DNA of 64,000 nt from Helicobacter enhydrae (GCF_001693335.1 NZ_CP016503.1:868001-932000), one strand, 5' to 3'; positions 43,308-62,590 are shown, numbered from the stretch's first letter. Notes: generated by a model from the sequence alone, not told the origin. Numbers and translations are program-made.

Positions 43308-44171
43308 TCATCTGCGTTGGTTTGTGTTTTGCTTCAAAACCATTTTGCCCAGTGGCTCTCCAAGCACCTCTGCCACCACATTGCATTTGATTTTCAAAAG
43401 AAAAAACACACGCGCATCTTGCATAGATTCTAAGCACTCAAAATTCCCCATACCTTTAGACAAAACCACATCAGCAGTGTCATAAATCTTTTGAGCCTTA
43501 GGGGTTGCATCCTCATAGACAAAACCGGGGCTTCTCACCCCGCTATCCACGACTTCAGCGATGTCAAAAATCCCGCGACATTCTTGGGAATCCAAATCTG
43601 CCAAAGTCACATCATTGATGATAGGCGCTCCCCTCACAAAATAATAGATGTCAAGATTCTCAAACTCTCTTTTGAGTCGTTGGATCAGCAACTCATCAAA
43701 AAGATTTTCTCCTGCATTGTCCCCAAGCACCACGAGGCTTTTTGCCCGTTTGATGTTTTCTACAAATGCCTCAAACTCAAAAATACAAAAATCCAACTGC
43801 CCCAATGTCGAGGCAAAATCAAACGAATCAATATCAAATGCACTTGCAGAACCATAATCAATCACATTCCCCAAAGCACACAGCCTCACCGCCTCTTCCA
43901 AGCTCAAATCCTCTGTATGGAAACGCTTGAGCAATGCAGAGGCTTTCGCGATACATTCTTGCTTGATGGTTTGATACAAATCTTTGCTTTGGCATTCTTT
44001 GGCAATCTTGCCATAAAGATCGATAGCAATTTGTGGGGGAGAGAGCCACAGACTAGCCCCACTCTCATCTCGCACTACACTATCTAAGAGCTTCTGATAA
44101 CCCGCTACATCCTCGCTCCACACCCTAGCCTGATTGAGTAGGCAAGAGAAACATTCTTTTTTAGCTTTCAT
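43308..44171 (-). CDS. DUF89 (ARMT1-like) family protein, probable damage-control phosphatase
   Basis: The product has 287 residues. An N-terminal CFSCLLNQA (CxxC) and the metal-binding LVVLGDNAGENLFDELLI near residue 145 are the DUF89 hallmarks. IIYYF/RGAPIINDVTLADL and LSKGMGNFECL complete the family pattern. Characterised DUF89 proteins are metal-dependent phosphatases acting on damaged sugar phosphates or related metabolites; the substrate here is unknown. It overlaps the upstream DUF3972-like gene by 11 bases. Confidence 0.8.
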   Translation of the reverse strand: MKAKKECFSCLLNQARVWSEDVAGYQKLLDSVVRDESGASLWLSPPQIAIDLYGKIAKECQSKDLYQTIKQECIAKASALLKRFHTEDLSLEEAVRLCALGNVIDYGSASAFDIDSFDFASTLGQLDFCIFEFEAFVENIKRAKSLVVLGDNAGENLFDELLIQRLKREFENLDIYYFVRGAPIINDVTLADLDSQECRGIFDIAEVVDSGVRSPGFVYEDATPKAQKIYDTADVVLSKGMGNFECLESMQDARVFFLLKIKCNVVAEVLGEPLGKMVLKQNTNQRR

Positions 44172-44610
44172 CTTTGGAAGTTTTTCTACTCCATAACAAT
44201 TTGTATTTTTGTTGCAAGTTTTGATGCTCCTCTCTCAAAGCCTCAATCTCCTTTTTCAAAAGAGCAATCGTGCTTCTATCTTCAGAATAGTTTTCCTGAA
44301 TGGACAAAATCATATTTTTCAAAAACTCGTTTTCGTTTTTGAGCATTGCGATTGTTTCATCTTTGGCAATAGCAAACTTGGAATGAATCTCCAAAATCCC
44401 CCCAATGCTTTCTTGCACACACAATGCACTGCTTTCAGAATCAAAGGCTTGAGGGATCGTGCTTAGGGCATTTGTTTTTTCACGCACACAAATCACTCCA
44501 TTGATTTTTTTGGCTTCAATTTCTTGTTTTTTGATGAGCTCCAAAACCTGCTTTTTGCTACATTGGGTTTGAGTGATAAAATCCTCCAAATTTGTCCAAT
44601 CTCGCATCAA
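44161..44610 (-). CDS. DUF3972-like coiled-coil protein
   Basis: In this 149-residue protein the first ~55 residues (NLEDFITQTQCSKKQVLELIKKQEIEAKKINGVICV) look like a small helix-turn-helix or SAM-like adaptor. The rest is coiled coil (ALLKKEIEALREEHQNLQQKY). It resembles the Epsilonproteobacterial DUF3972 family, which I recall in the same place next to the U32 peptidase and prfB in H. pylori. No catalytic motif. Function unknown. Confidence 0.65.
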   Translation of the reverse strand: MMRDWTNLEDFITQTQCSKKQVLELIKKQEIEAKKINGVICVREKTNALSTIPQAFDSESSALCVQESIGGILEIHSKFAIAKDETIAMLKNENEFLKNMILSIQENYSEDRSTIALLKKEIEALREEHQNLQQKYKLLWSRKTSKDES

Positions 44611-44616
44611 TCGCTC

Positions 44617-45885
44617 CTAATGCAACTTCTCTCTTAGGAAGCTAAACGGAGGGAGAGGGTGAGGGAGGGCGACACGATTGACATTCCCACTATGTATCTC
44701 GCTGAGTTCCCCACCATTTTCAAGGACAAGCTTATGGAATCGCACAAACCATCTTCCATTTTGCTCATAGATGTATCCGATTTCATTATTGACGCACTCG
44801 ATATTTGTGTGATGGGGTGCAACAATCTCTTTGCTCTCGCCCACCCTGATCGTATGACGACAAGAAAACCACTTGCCACATTCGCTCACTTCGGCATTGA
44901 CTTGATAGCTCCCCTCGCTAATTGCTGTTTTGTGGTTTTGTGTATCGCTACGCTCATAGGGGCGATGCATAATATAACCATCGGTGAAGCCCCTGTTTTT
45001 GAGCGTTGCAAGCTCCTCTTGGTATTTCAAGCTATTGAAACGCTTGGCATAAAAATCATCAATTGCGTTGCGATAAGTTCTAGCAGTGATTCCTGTATAA
45101 TAATTGGACTTGGTGCGTCCCTCGATTTTGAGGGCGTCAATCGCCCCACTTGCAAGGATCTCTACAAGGTGAGAGGCGAGATTGAGATCTTTGGCATTGA
45201 AAATATGTGTCCCCACGCCCTCTTCTTCTACAAGCCTCATCATCACGCCATTATCGGGGTTTTTGACATAATACTCATAATCAAAGCGGCAATCATTGGC
45301 ACAGCTCCCACGATTGGGGACTCTGCCATTTTGCAAAGATGAAATCAGACACCTGCCTGAAAACGCAAAACACATACTGCCATGCACAAAAATCTCAAGC
45401 TCCAAATCTGGAAGGTGCTTTTTGATTTCTACCGCATCAGAGAGGCTCATCTCACGCGCTGCTACGATCCTTTTGACTCCAAGCTCATAAAACACCTCTG
45501 CATCAAGGACATTCAAAACATTAGCCTGTGTGGAGAGGTGGATGGGGATATGTGGAGCAAGTTTTTTTGCCAATCGCACGACCCCCGGTGTAGCGATGAT
45601 AAAAGCATCGGGCGAGAGTTCAGCCATTTTGAGAATATGGTTTTCCAAAAGCTTGAGCTGGGAGTTGAAAGGGAATCCATTGATTGTGACATACACTTTT
45701 TTGCCCAAACTATGTGCATAATCAATCCCCTCTTTGAATGATTCTAGTGTGAATTCTTTGCCCGCACGATTGCGTAATGAAAAATGACTCACCCCTCCAT
45801 ACACTGCATCAGCACCATAAGCAAGGGCGATTTTGAGCTTGGTGAGGTTTCCTGCTGGGGATAGCAACTCGGCTTTGCTTGTCAT
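44617..45885 (-). CDS. U32 family peptidase / tRNA hydroxylation protein (PrtC, TrhP-like)
   Basis: The product has 422 residues. It starts with AELLSPAGNLTKLKIALAYGADAVYGG and carries the U32 signature EIFVHGSMCFAFSGRCLIS, followed by NRGSCANDCRFDYEY with further conserved cysteines. Long labelled a collagenase in H. pylori, the family is better known now for prephenate-dependent 5-hydroxyuridine formation in tRNA. I infer the same here. It shares one base with its upstream neighbour's stop. Confidence 0.88.
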   Translation of the reverse strand: MTSKAELLSPAGNLTKLKIALAYGADAVYGGVSHFSLRNRAGKEFTLESFKEGIDYAHSLGKKVYVTINGFPFNSQLKLLENHILKMAELSPDAFIIATPGVVRLAKKLAPHIPIHLSTQANVLNVLDAEVFYELGVKRIVAAREMSLSDAVEIKKHLPDLELEIFVHGSMCFAFSGRCLISSLQNGRVPNRGSCANDCRFDYEYYVKNPDNGVMMRLVEEEGVGTHIFNAKDLNLASHLVEILASGAIDALKIEGRTKSNYYTGITARTYRNAIDDFYAKRFNSLKYQEELATLKNRGFTDGYIMHRPYERSDTQNHKTAISEGSYQVNAEVSECGKWFSCRHTIRVGESKEIVAPHHTNIECVNNEIGYIYEQNGRWFVRFHKLVLENGGELSEIHSGNVNRVALPHPLPPFSFLREKLH

Positions 45886-46385
45886 TATTTTCCTTTAAAG
45901 TGGAGTTTGAGATTTTGCAAACTTTGGTTTGGCGTATCTTGATTGGCACTTTGATTAAAAGAGGTGATCTGGTTGAGCTCTTTGATTTTCTCCCCAATCA
46001 ACATATCCAAACAAGCGATCACGCTTTTGAGCAATGTCTGTGCTTTGCCGATCCCCTCGCTCCCTTGCATCGAACTCGCACGGACATCTAGCACCTCAAG
46101 GCACCTACGCCCCAACTGATCAAGTGCGAGAGAATGTGTCAAGGCTTCCTTGATCTGATCTTGGGCACTCTGAAAAATCGGCATTTGAGGATTTTGCTCT
46201 GCCAAAAGGGCAAAAAGTCGCAACTGCTCTTGCAAACAATGCTGGATATAAGAATTCCTGCCCTGCATTTGCGTCGTGAAAGCGCTAAGCTTGTCAATGG
46301 CTTTGAGCATTTCAAGGCTGTCTTCTTTTGCACCCACGATCAGCAATAGTAATTCTTCGATTTGTGAAATACTATTTTGCACCAT
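45885..46385 (-). CDS. Hypothetical helical protein downstream of prfB
   Basis: The product has 166 residues from ATG 46385 ([22 protein letters not shown]). This start overlaps the prfB stop by 14 bases; an alternative start six codons earlier lies deeper in prfB. It is almost all helix with Gln/Leu-rich heptads and no signal peptide, membrane segment or known motif. A Gln/Asn-rich tail ([15 protein letters not shown]) ends the protein. I do not recognise a family. Tight coupling to prfB and the U32 gene suggests a translation-related or housekeeping role. Confidence 0.65.
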   Translation of the reverse strand: MVQNSISQIEELLLLIVGAKEDSLEMLKAIDKLSAFTTQMQGRNSYIQHCLQEQLRLFALLAEQNPQMPIFQSAQDQIKEALTHSLALDQLGRRCLEVLDVRASSMQGSEGIGKAQTLLKSVIACLDMLIGEKIKELNQITSFNQSANQDTPNQSLQNLKLHFKGK

Positions 46386-47460
46386 GCACCAAAACCCCCT
46401 CAATCATTTCATCCAAATCCCCATCCAAAATCGCCTCAACATTGCTATAAGCGAGATTGCTTCGCAAGTCTTTCACTTGCTGATAAGGTGCCAACACATA
46501 GCTTCTGATCTGATGTCCCCATCCGATTTCACTTTTGTCTTGATTGTTGCTTGGGGCGTCTTGTTTTTCTTTCTCAAGCTCATAGAGTTTGGATTGTAGC
46601 ATCTTGAATGCTGTGGCTTTGTTTTTGTGCTGACTTCTGTCGTTTTGGCACTGCACCACGATCCCTGTGGGAAGGTGCGTGATACGAATGGCTGATTCTG
46701 TTTTATTGACATGTTGTCCCCCTGCCCCACTGGCACGATAGGTGTCGATTCGGATGTCTTTTTCTTCGATCACGATCTCGATGTCCTCGCTCAATTCTGG
46801 GCTAACCTGCACGCTTGAAAAACTCGTATGCCGTTTGGCATTGGCATCAAATGGGGAGATTCTGACCAAACGATGCACGCCATTTTCGTTTTTCATATAT
46901 CCATAGGCATTTTCACCTTTGATGATAAAAGCCACGCCCTTGATCCCTGCCTCCTCGCCGTCTTGATAGTCCAAAAGCTCCACTTTGAATCCCCTGCGTT
47001 CTGCCCATCGCAAATACATACGATACAAAATACTCCCCCAATCCTGACTCTCTGTCCCACCGGCTCCGGGCTGGATAGTAATGATGGCATTGGCAGAATC
47101 AAACTCATCGCTCAACATCACTTCGATCTCAACTTTTTTGATCGCCTCCTCCAACTCGTGGCTTTGGAGGAAAAGCTGTTGGAGGATCCCCTCATCGCCC
47201 TCTGCAAGCTCAAATAGCTCTTGAGCGTCCTGCAAAGCCCCATTGGCATCCTCATAAGTCTGCAACAAACGCTTAAGCTTCGCTTTCTGTTTGCCCATCT
47301 CTCCTGCCCTCTTGACATCGCTCCAAAAGCTTGGATCTTGCTCCAAAGCCGCAATGTCTTCAAGTTGTGCTTGAATGGAGTGGGGCTTGATGATTTGGGC
47401 GATATTTTGACATTTGTTGTCAAGCTCTTTGAGTAGTTCGCTGTATTGATAATGGTCCAT
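46372..47460 (-). CDS. prfB: Peptide chain release factor 2
   Basis: The product has 362 residues. The tripeptide anticodon SPF ([13 protein letters not shown]) identifies RF2 rather than RF1. [20 protein letters not shown] holds the catalytic GGQ. Domain 1 ([20 protein letters not shown]) is normal. The frame is uninterrupted, with no CTTTGA programmed frameshift near codon 25, so autoregulation by frameshifting is absent. It is first in a minus operon reaching the DUF89 gene or the LRR gene. Confidence 0.96.
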   Translation of the reverse strand: MDHYQYSELLKELDNKCQNIAQIIKPHSIQAQLEDIAALEQDPSFWSDVKRAGEMGKQKAKLKRLLQTYEDANGALQDAQELFELAEGDEGILQQLFLQSHELEEAIKKVEIEVMLSDEFDSANAIITIQPGAGGTESQDWGSILYRMYLRWAERRGFKVELLDYQDGEEAGIKGVAFIIKGENAYGYMKNENGVHRLVRISPFDANAKRHTSFSSVQVSPELSEDIEIVIEEKDIRIDTYRASGAGGQHVNKTESAIRITHLPTGIVVQCQNDRSQHKNKATAFKMLQSKLYELEKEKQDAPSNNQDKSEIGWGHQIRSYVLAPYQQVKDLRSNLAYSNVEAILDGDLDEMIEGVLVHGAK

Positions 47461-47857
47461 TGTCTCACTTTATTTGGGTTTTTCTTATTTTATCACAACC
47501 TCCAAAACACTGGTGAGACTCTGATGGTTTTGCTTTGAGTGAATTGTATTGAGATTCCACTCTTTTGTTTCATCTTTGTTTCCAAGCTTTATTTTTTCCA
47601 CTGCCCCAAAATAGCAATCTTTTCGCAATGCTCTGACGCAGAATTTATAAGGACCTAAAATGCGTATAAGCCTGAAAACATATACAAAACAATAGTTTTT
47701 CTACAGCTTTTCTTTGTCAGCGTTGTATGTGTATATAAACTAGAAAACAGCAAGAGCCCACAAGAAGACTCAATGGATTCTGAGCGACGAAGTTCTGATT
47801 AAAAACCAAACTTTGCAAAATCGTCGCTCTTAAATGCCGACCACTATCCAACTGCCA
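47461..47857. other. Intergenic region between the fucosyltransferase and prfB
   Basis: About 400 bases. I find no gene, tRNA or clear terminator. It must hold the prfB promoter on the minus strand. The near end (47830-47857) would be coding for alternative-frame tails of the phase-variable fucosyltransferase. Confidence 0.5.
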
Positions 47858-48769
47858 TTAGTTTTTGGAATAAACGGCGAGAGTATGTGGGGGGGGGGGG
47901 ATATCACAATTCTCCTCTTGTTGTATGCCATAAAATCTCTGTGGCATAATGCAGAGTTTTTGTGCAGAGTCAATCAAATAAGCAGCCCACCAGCTAAATG
48001 TAGAATTAGCAATAATGGCGTGTTGGCAAGAACGCATTAGTTCCATTTCCTCAATCGCATTGCCTTCATCATTGTTTTCTACAAAGCTAAATGTCACATT
48101 TTCAATCACAAGTGGATCCAAAGAATCCAAGAAAAATTCTTTGCACCAAGCAATGTCATTGCTAAAAACAAAGATATGGGGCTTTGAGATCTTGTCTTTT
48201 AGTGCCTTGATTGCATTGTTGTAGTATGCGGTGGAATCGAGTTGAATATACTCAGGAAGTGGCAAAAAATCGCCGCGACGAATATGCAAAAAGCAAGAAT
48301 TGGGGGTTTGCAAGATTTGATGTTTCAAAGCCTCATTGGCAGGTGTGAGAGGTCTTTTGAGTGTAAAATCCCGCAACAACGATTCTCTGAGATGATCGAA
48401 AAATACAACATTTTGGAAATAGCCATTAAACATTGCATTAGGATTAAGAGTATCTAGAAAATCTTTTGTAGGGGAAACATTGTGACAATCAGAGACAAAT
48501 GTGAATAAATATTTTGCAATCTTGCGATGTATAAAAGCAATGATTCTCTTGACATTTCGATGTATTCCTTTGCTACAGAGGCGTTGTATAGGCAAATTAA
48601 GCCCAAAATCCACTATCTCCAAATTGCGAATATTGTGCGTTTGAGGCACATTGTAATCGGTATCATAATAAAACAGCCTCACAGGATAGCCTTGAGCCTT
48701 TATTGCCTTGGCAAATGCATAAATAAACATTTGATTTCCAAGCCCACCCATCAATCTAACTGAAAACAT
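47858..48769 (-). CDS. GT11 alpha-1,2-fucosyltransferase-like, with C12 tract
   Basis: This 303-residue enzyme has VRLMGGLGNQMFIYAFAKA at the N terminus, the GDP-fucose motif HIRRGDF near residue 170, VFSNDIAWCKEFF, and IIANSTFSWWAAYL. These are the four blocks of family 11 fucosyltransferases, which build Lewis-b/Y or H antigens. A C12 tract (plus-strand G12, 47889-47900) encodes IPPPP near the end. All three frames stop within about 25 codons, so the tract changes only the tail, and I cannot say which frame is native. Confidence 0.85.
   Translation of the reverse strand: MFSVRLMGGLGNQMFIYAFAKAIKAQGYPVRLFYYDTDYNVPQTHNIRNLEIVDFGLNLPIQRLCSKGIHRNVKRIIAFIHRKIAKYLFTFVSDCHNVSPTKDFLDTLNPNAMFNGYFQNVVFFDHLRESLLRDFTLKRPLTPANEALKHQILQTPNSCFLHIRRGDFLPLPEYIQLDSTAYYNNAIKALKDKISKPHIFVFSNDIAWCKEFFLDSLDPLVIENVTFSFVENNDEGNAIEEMELMRSCQHAIIANSTFSWWAAYLIDSAQKLCIMPQRFYGIQQEENCDIPPPPHTLAVYSKN
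47889..47900. repeat. poly-G tract (G12; C12 on coding strand) at fucosyltransferase 3' end
   Basis: Twelve Gs on the plus strand encode prolines at the C terminus of the GT11 gene. The present tail is HTLAVYSKN. 11 Cs give a tail ending SWIVVGI (stop 47830-47832) and 10 or 13 give one ending LMAVG. Confidence 0.9.
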
Positions 48770-49187
48770 CGCAAACCTTTAAGCCAAATAATTTATCATC
48801 TTGATATTTTAGTGCATTTGTGTCACTTTTATCTCACAAAACAATGCCATCAATCATCGATTATGACTTATGTCGCAAACCTCGCACTCCCATATCTGCG
48901 TATAGCTCGATGCCCAATAACGATAAGCAAAAGACACTCAGCGATTAAGTCAAATCTTTACATTTTGCTTTTAGTGGGCTCATCGCAAAAGAAGTAAAGA
49001 CAAAAAATAGTTAGCCTAGATCAGAATCACTCTTGCAAGATGTCAGATCAATAGCCATTCCCTCCAAACTTTTGCTGTCTGCATCAACAAAAGATTCCAA
49101 TAACTATTCTCAACTTTAAACAAAAACTTATCTTTTTCTGCTAAATATCTTAGTGTGGGGTGTGGAAATCATACAAAGGAGTCCGTG
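48770..49187. other. Intergenic region between divergent fucosyltransferase and flavodoxin genes
   Basis: About 400 bases with no ORF I trust. It must contain both promoters. Candidate -10 boxes near fldA (TAAATAT around 49142) are weak. A stretch at 48890-48980 can be read on the minus strand as a short hydrophobic remnant (LSLLGIELYA), but it is too short to assign. Confidence 0.45.
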
Positions 49188-49688
49188 ATGAAAAAAGTGG
49201 GAATTTTTTATGGTAGCGATGGTGGCAACACCCAAAGTGCTTGTAGAAAAATTATGGAGGCTTTGGGTGAGGAAAATGCCGTGTTGCAAGATATTGCCAA
49301 ATCCAGCAAAGAAGATGTTTTGAAGTTTGACAATCTGATTCTTGCAAGCTCCACCTATGGTAGCGGAGAGCTTCAAGATGATTGGGATAGGATCCTTGAT
49401 CAATTTTCGCCTTCTGACTTTGGATCCAAAGTCATCGCACTTGTGGGAATGGGGGATCAAGACACCTACAGTGACACATATTGTGATTGCCTTTTTTATC
49501 TTTATGAGAAAACCAAAGAAGCCACAATCATTGGTCAAACCAAAGCCGATGGTTATGATTTTGGCGATAGCAAAGCCATTATCAATGGAGAATTTATCGG
49601 GTTAGCTCTAGATGAAGACAATCAAGATGATCTTACAGATAGTAGGATTAGAGAGTGGGTTGAAAATATCAAACCTCAATTTCAGTGA
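49188..49688 (+). CDS. fldA: Flavodoxin
   Basis: The product has 166 residues from ATG 49188 (MKKVGIFYGSDGGNTQSAC), preceded by AAAGGAG. The FMN phosphate loop is GSDGGNTQSA. ASSTYGSGELQDDWD and LVGMGDQDTYSDTYCDCL bind the flavin ring. Length matches H. pylori FldA (~164). There it accepts electrons from pyruvate:ferredoxin oxidoreductase and is essential; I infer the same. It converges with fusA across a hairpin. Confidence 0.95.
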   Translation: MKKVGIFYGSDGGNTQSACRKIMEALGEENAVLQDIAKSSKEDVLKFDNLILASSTYGSGELQDDWDRILDQFSPSDFGSKVIALVGMGDQDTYSDTYCDCLFYLYEKTKEATIIGQTKADGYDFGDSKAIINGEFIGLALDEDNQDDLTDSRIREWVENIKPQFQ

Positions 49689-49698
49689 TAGTCGTTTG

Positions 49699-49719
49699 GC
49701 ACAAGAGAGATTCTTGTGC
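49699..49719. terminator. Hairpin between convergent fldA and fusA
   Basis: GCACAAG at 49699-49705 pairs perfectly with CTTGTGC at 49713-49719 across seven bases. It lies between two convergent stop codons, so it may serve both strands. No long T-run is present, which lowers confidence. Confidence 0.45.
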
Positions 49720-49729
49720 TTGACAGAGG

Positions 49730-51808
49730 TTAGCCTTTGCGTTTCTCTGTAATTTCTTTGGCAATATTTGATGGAACTTCGCCATAGTGATCAAATTCCA
49801 TCGTATAAGTTCCACGCCCTTGTGTCGCAGAACGCAAGTCTGTGGAGTATCCAAACATTTCAGCCAATGGCACAAACGCATTGACAATCTTTAGCCCCAT
49901 ACGATCATCCATCGAGTTGATTTGCCCTCTTCTACGATTGAGATCCCCAATCACATCACCCATATATTCCTCTGGCACTTCGACTTCGACTTTCATCATA
50001 GGCTCAAGCAATACCGGATTTGCCTTGCGACAAGCGTCTTTGAAAGCCATAGAACCTGCGATTTTAAACGCCATTTCACTAGAATCCACATCGTGGTAAC
50101 TTCCATCAAAAAGTGTGATTTTGAAATCCACTACAGGATAACCTGCCAACACACCGCTTTGCATCGCTTCTTGGATCCCTTTATCCACCGCAGGAATGTA
50201 TTCTTTTGGAATCACACCACCAGAAATATCATTGATAAACTCATATCCACTTCCCGCTTCTTTTGGCTCAAGCTTGATGAAAACATGTCCATACTGCCCA
50301 CGACCACCGGATTGTTTGGCGTATTTGCATTCTTGCTCTACAGAGCCACGAATAGTCTCACGGAATGCCACTTGAGGTTGTCCGATCTCTGCTTCCACTT
50401 TAAACTCACGCTTCAAGCGATCCACAATGATCTCAAGGTGCAACTCACCCATTCCACCGATGAGAGTTTGCCCTGTTTCCTCTTGAGTGCTTACTCTAAA
50501 GCTTGGATCTTCCTCCGCAAGTTTGCCAAGAGCCACAGCCATTTTTTCTTGATCAGCTTTTGTTTTTGGCTCAACTGCGATGTGGATCACAGGCTCTGGG
50601 AACTCCATCCTCTCCAAAATCACAGGATCTTTGTCTGAACAAAGTGTATCTCCAGTGAGAGTGTCTTTCAAGCCCACAAAAGCACAGATTTCCCCTGCAT
50701 AAACCTCTTTGATGTCCTCGCGTTTGTTGGAGTGCATTTTGAGCAATCTACCCACTCTCTCTTTTTTGCCTTTTGTAGAGTTGAGAACATAGCTTCCTGA
50801 TTCTAACATTCCACGATACACCCTCACAAAAGTAAGCTGTCCTACAAATGGATCTGTCATGATTTTGAAAGCAAGTCCAGCAAACTCTCCCTCATCTCCA
50901 GATTTTACGCTGATCTCTTCTTCTGTTTTTGGATCAATCCCTTTGATATCCACAACCTCTGTTGGTGCAGGCAAGAAATCAATCACAGCATCAAGCAATG
51001 TTTGCACACCTTTGTTTTTGAATGAGGAACCACAAAGCATTGGAATGAGATTCATACTCAAACAACCCGCCTTGATCCCCTTTTTGATCTCCTCTACGCT
51101 AAGCTCCTCTCCCCCAAGATATTTTTCCATCAAAGCCTCATCTTGCTCTGCTGCGGCTTCAACAAGCTTCTCGCGATACTCATTGGCTTTTTCAATCAAA
51201 TCCGCAGGAATGTCTTCGATGTCATATTTTGCACCCATTGTTTCATCATTCCAAACAATCGCTTTCATCGCAATCAAATCAACCACACCCTTGAAAGAAT
51301 CTTCAGCACCAATAGGGATATTAATAGGCACAGGGTTGGCTTTGAGCCTTGCTTTGATTTGCTCCTCTACATTGTAGAAGTTTGCTCCGATACGATCCAT
51401 TTTATTGACAAAAACCATTCTTGGGACGCCATATTTATTTGCCTGTCTCCATACGGTCTCACTTTGAGGTTGCACACCACCAACAGAACAGAAAACTGCT
51501 ACCGCACCATCAAGCACCCTCATAGATCGTTCAACTTCGATTGTGAAATCCACATGCCCCGGAGTGTCAATCAAGTTGATTTGGCAATCTTTCCAAAAAC
51601 AAGTCGTTGCAGCAGAGGTGATTGTGATCCCTCTTTCTTTTTCTTGCTCCATCCAGTCCATCGTTGCCGCACCATCATGCACCTCACCAATCTTATGGCT
51701 CACACCTGTATAAAACAAGATTCTCTCAGAAGTAGTCGTTTTACCAGCATCAATATGAGCAGCAATACCAATATTTCTAATTTTATTTAATGGGGTTTTT
51801 CTTGCCAT
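49730..51808 (-). CDS. fusA: Elongation factor G
   Basis: This 692-residue translocase has the GTPase motifs [44 protein letters not shown] and NKMDR. The domain IV region has [20 protein letters not shown], and [15 protein letters not shown] is near the C terminus. Length is standard. It is the last gene of the rpsL-rpsG-fusA string; the gap to rpsG is 58 bases. Confidence 0.98.
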   Translation of the reverse strand: MARKTPLNKIRNIGIAAHIDAGKTTTSERILFYTGVSHKIGEVHDGAATMDWMEQEKERGITITSAATTCFWKDCQINLIDTPGHVDFTIEVERSMRVLDGAVAVFCSVGGVQPQSETVWRQANKYGVPRMVFVNKMDRIGANFYNVEEQIKARLKANPVPINIPIGAEDSFKGVVDLIAMKAIVWNDETMGAKYDIEDIPADLIEKANEYREKLVEAAAEQDEALMEKYLGGEELSVEEIKKGIKAGCLSMNLIPMLCGSSFKNKGVQTLLDAVIDFLPAPTEVVDIKGIDPKTEEEISVKSGDEGEFAGLAFKIMTDPFVGQLTFVRVYRGMLESGSYVLNSTKGKKERVGRLLKMHSNKREDIKEVYAGEICAFVGLKDTLTGDTLCSDKDPVILERMEFPEPVIHIAVEPKTKADQEKMAVALGKLAEEDPSFRVSTQEETGQTLIGGMGELHLEIIVDRLKREFKVEAEIGQPQVAFRETIRGSVEQECKYAKQSGGRGQYGHVFIKLEPKEAGSGYEFINDISGGVIPKEYIPAVDKGIQEAMQSGVLAGYPVVDFKITLFDGSYHDVDSSEMAFKIAGSMAFKDACRKANPVLLEPMMKVEVEVPEEYMGDVIGDLNRRRGQINSMDDRMGLKIVNAFVPLAEMFGYSTDLRSATQGRGTYTMEFDHYGEVPSNIAKEITEKRKG

Positions 51809-51866
51809 TGTTTTTCCTTAATTTTAATGTTTGGAGAATCAGCTCCCGCAAAAAGGAGCGCGTAAG

Positions 51867-52337
<471 letters not shown>

Positions 52338-52346
52338 CTATACTCC

Positions 52347-52730
52347 TTATTTCTTATCAGCTTTTGCTTTTTTTGCACCATACTTACTGCGTGATACAGT
52401 TCTCTTCGCCACACCTGCAGTATCCAACGCTCCACGAACAATATGATACTTCACACCAGGCAAGTCTTTGACCCTTCCGCCTCTTACCAAAACGATAGAG
52501 TGCTCTTGCAAATTGTGACCTTCACCCGGAATGTAGCTAATCACTTCAAATTTGCTTGTAAGCTTAACCTTTGCAACCTTCCTTAACGCCGAGTTTGGCT
52601 TCTTGGGTGTCGTAGTATAAACACGAGTGCAAACGCCTCTTCTTTGAGGACACTCAACCAATGCTGGAGATTTTGTCTTTTTGACAACTTTTTTTCTTTC
52701 TTTTCTAATCAATTGCTGTATCGTAGGCAC
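52347..52730 (-). CDS. rpsL: 30S ribosomal protein S12
   Basis: This 127-residue S12 contains [17 protein letters not shown] and [17 protein letters not shown], the decoding-centre loops where streptomycin-resistance changes occur. Both show the wild-type lysines. The C-terminal basic tail ([13 protein letters not shown]) is normal. It is first in the string with rpsG and fusA, about 100 bases downstream of rpoBC. Confidence 0.98.
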   Translation of the reverse strand: MPTIQQLIRKERKKVVKKTKSPALVECPQRRGVCTRVYTTTPKKPNSALRKVAKVKLTSKFEVISYIPGEGHNLQEHSIVLVRGGRVKDLPGVKYHIVRGALDTAGVAKRTVSRSKYGAKKAKADKK

Positions 52731-52799
52731 GATTTAACTCCCTTAATAAAATTAAAATAAAAAATGCGGACATTCTATCCTATTTTTGCTTGTTTTAAT

Positions 52800-52824
52800 C
52801 TTATGTAGCTTCAAACTACATAAG
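52800..52824. terminator. Perfect 9-bp hairpin between rpoBC and rpsL
   Basis: CTTATGTAG at 52800-52808 pairs perfectly with CTACATAAG at 52816-52824 across seven bases, 8 bases beyond the rpoBC stop on the minus strand. The following sequence is A/T-rich but has no T-run. It may be a weak terminator or a processing site. Confidence 0.45.
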
Positions 52825-52832
52825 AAACCTCA

Positions 52833-61514
<8,682 letters not shown>

Positions 61515-61576
61515 TTAAGCACTCTAAATAAAGTCCTCCAAGCAAAAGAACTCTAATTAGAAAACTTAAAATAAAA

Positions 61577-61604
61577 ATGCCCTCTAGAAAAATCTAGCGG
61601 GCAT
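61577..61604 (-). terminator. Attenuator-like hairpin between rplL and rpoBC
   Basis: ATGCCC and CTAGA (61577-61588) pair with TCTAG and GGGCAT (61593-61604), with one internal mismatch. On the minus strand the stem is followed by TTTTTATTTT. This is a textbook intrinsic terminator shape placed in the 150-base rplL-rpoBC gap, where partial termination sets the ratio of ribosomal protein to polymerase in E. coli. Confidence 0.75.
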
Positions 61605-61629
61605 CAATGAGTTTGCGACAACTAAAGAG

Positions 61630-62007
61630 TTATTTAATCTCAACCTTAGCACCAGCTTCCTCAAGTTTTTTCTTCATTGCTTCAGCATCTTCTTTGTTTG
61701 CACCCTCTTTGATGGTGTAAGGAGTTTGCTCAACTGCCTCTTTTGCTTCTTTAAGACCAAGACCTGTAAGCTCTCTTACTGCCTTAATTGCATTAATCTT
61801 GTTCGCTCCACCATCAACCAACACAACATTGAATTCTGTTTTCTCTTCAGCTCCTGCTCCTGCAGCCGCTGCTACACCTGCTCCCGCCACTACAGTTGGA
61901 GCCGCACTTACACCAAATTTCTCTTCAAACTCTTTTACAAGTTCTGAAAGTTCCAACACTGAAAGATTTCCAATAAAATCCAACACATCTTCTTTTGTAA
62001 TTGCCAT
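61630..62007 (-). CDS. rplL: 50S ribosomal protein L7/L12
   Basis: This 125-residue stalk protein has an N-terminal dimerisation domain ([25 protein letters not shown]), an Ala/Gly-rich hinge ([13 protein letters not shown]), and a C-terminal factor-binding domain with [23 protein letters not shown]. The sequence and length are standard. It is co-transcribed with rplJ, 10 bases apart. Confidence 0.98.
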   Translation of the reverse strand: MAITKEDVLDFIGNLSVLELSELVKEFEEKFGVSAAPTVVAGAGVAAAAGAGAEEKTEFNVVLVDGGANKINAIKAVRELTGLGLKEAKEAVEQTPYTIKEGANKEDAEAMKKKLEEAGAKVEIK

Positions 62008-62017
62008 TTTTTTCTCC

Positions 62018-62500
62018 TTATTCTTGTTCTTTTTGTTTTTTCAAATTATCAAGTGCCGTTGCAAAATATCTTGCCGGACCAGTCCAAACTGAAAGCAACA
62101 TTCCAATCAACTCATCTTTGCTTGGGAGTTTAGAAATCGCTTCAATATGTGCAATATCCACAACTGCTTTATCAAAATATCCAAACTTGAGTGCAAATGT
62201 CTCTTTGTTGCTCTGAGCAAACTTGCAAACGATCTTGGATAAAGCAATCTGATCTTGACCCCAAATAAAGATATTTGTTTCTTTCAACTCGCTCTCAGGT
62301 AAATCTGCTTGTTTCATCGCAATTTTTGCCAAAGTATTTTTGATCACTTGGACTTTGATCTCTTGCGTTCTTGAAGCATTACGCAATTCTTCAAGTTGCT
62401 TAGTTTTAAGACCTTTGTAATCACAAACAATGACAGCCGTTGCTTGAGCAAATTCTGTGCTAAGTGTTTCAACAATCTGTATTTTTTCTTGCTTTGTCAT
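62018..62500 (-). CDS. rplJ: 50S ribosomal protein L10
   Basis: The product has 160 residues from ATG 62500 ([14 protein letters not shown]), chosen because AAAGGAGG precedes it and MTKQEK is the family start. The frame itself is open 16 codons further. [21 protein letters not shown] is the rRNA-binding region. The C-terminal helix that binds L7/L12 dimers is present. It follows rplA by 90 bases that fold like an L10 leader. Confidence 0.96.
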   Translation of the reverse strand: MTKQEKIQIVETLSTEFAQATAVIVCDYKGLKTKQLEELRNASRTQEIKVQVIKNTLAKIAMKQADLPESELKETNIFIWGQDQIALSKIVCKFAQSNKETFALKFGYFDKAVVDIAHIEAISKLPSKDELIGMLLSVWTGPARYFATALDNLKKQKEQE

Positions 62501-62590
62501 TTTTCCTCCTTTCAGACTTAAGGACATATATTGGGAATTAAGCCGCAAGGCACCAATAATCTTAGTCTAAGATAAAGTCCCATCAAGGAT
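62501..62590 (-). promoter_or_regulatory. Probable L10 leader (autoregulatory RNA) before rplJ
   Basis: The minus-strand leader contains TTAGACTAAG, which can pair with CTTAAGTCTGA just before the ribosome binding site. It encloses ATTATTGGTGCC and CGGCTTAATTCC. A closed stem with an internal asymmetric region is the layout of L10(L12)4-binding leaders. Covariation was not tested. Confidence 0.45.

Noticed and set aside
46372-47460. Programmed +1 frameshift in prfB
   Set aside because: The RF2 frame is continuous and no CTTTGA slip site is present near codon 25.
48880-48990. Possible hydrophobic gene remnant on the minus strand
   Set aside because: Only ~35 codons with an internal stop; too short to assign to any family.
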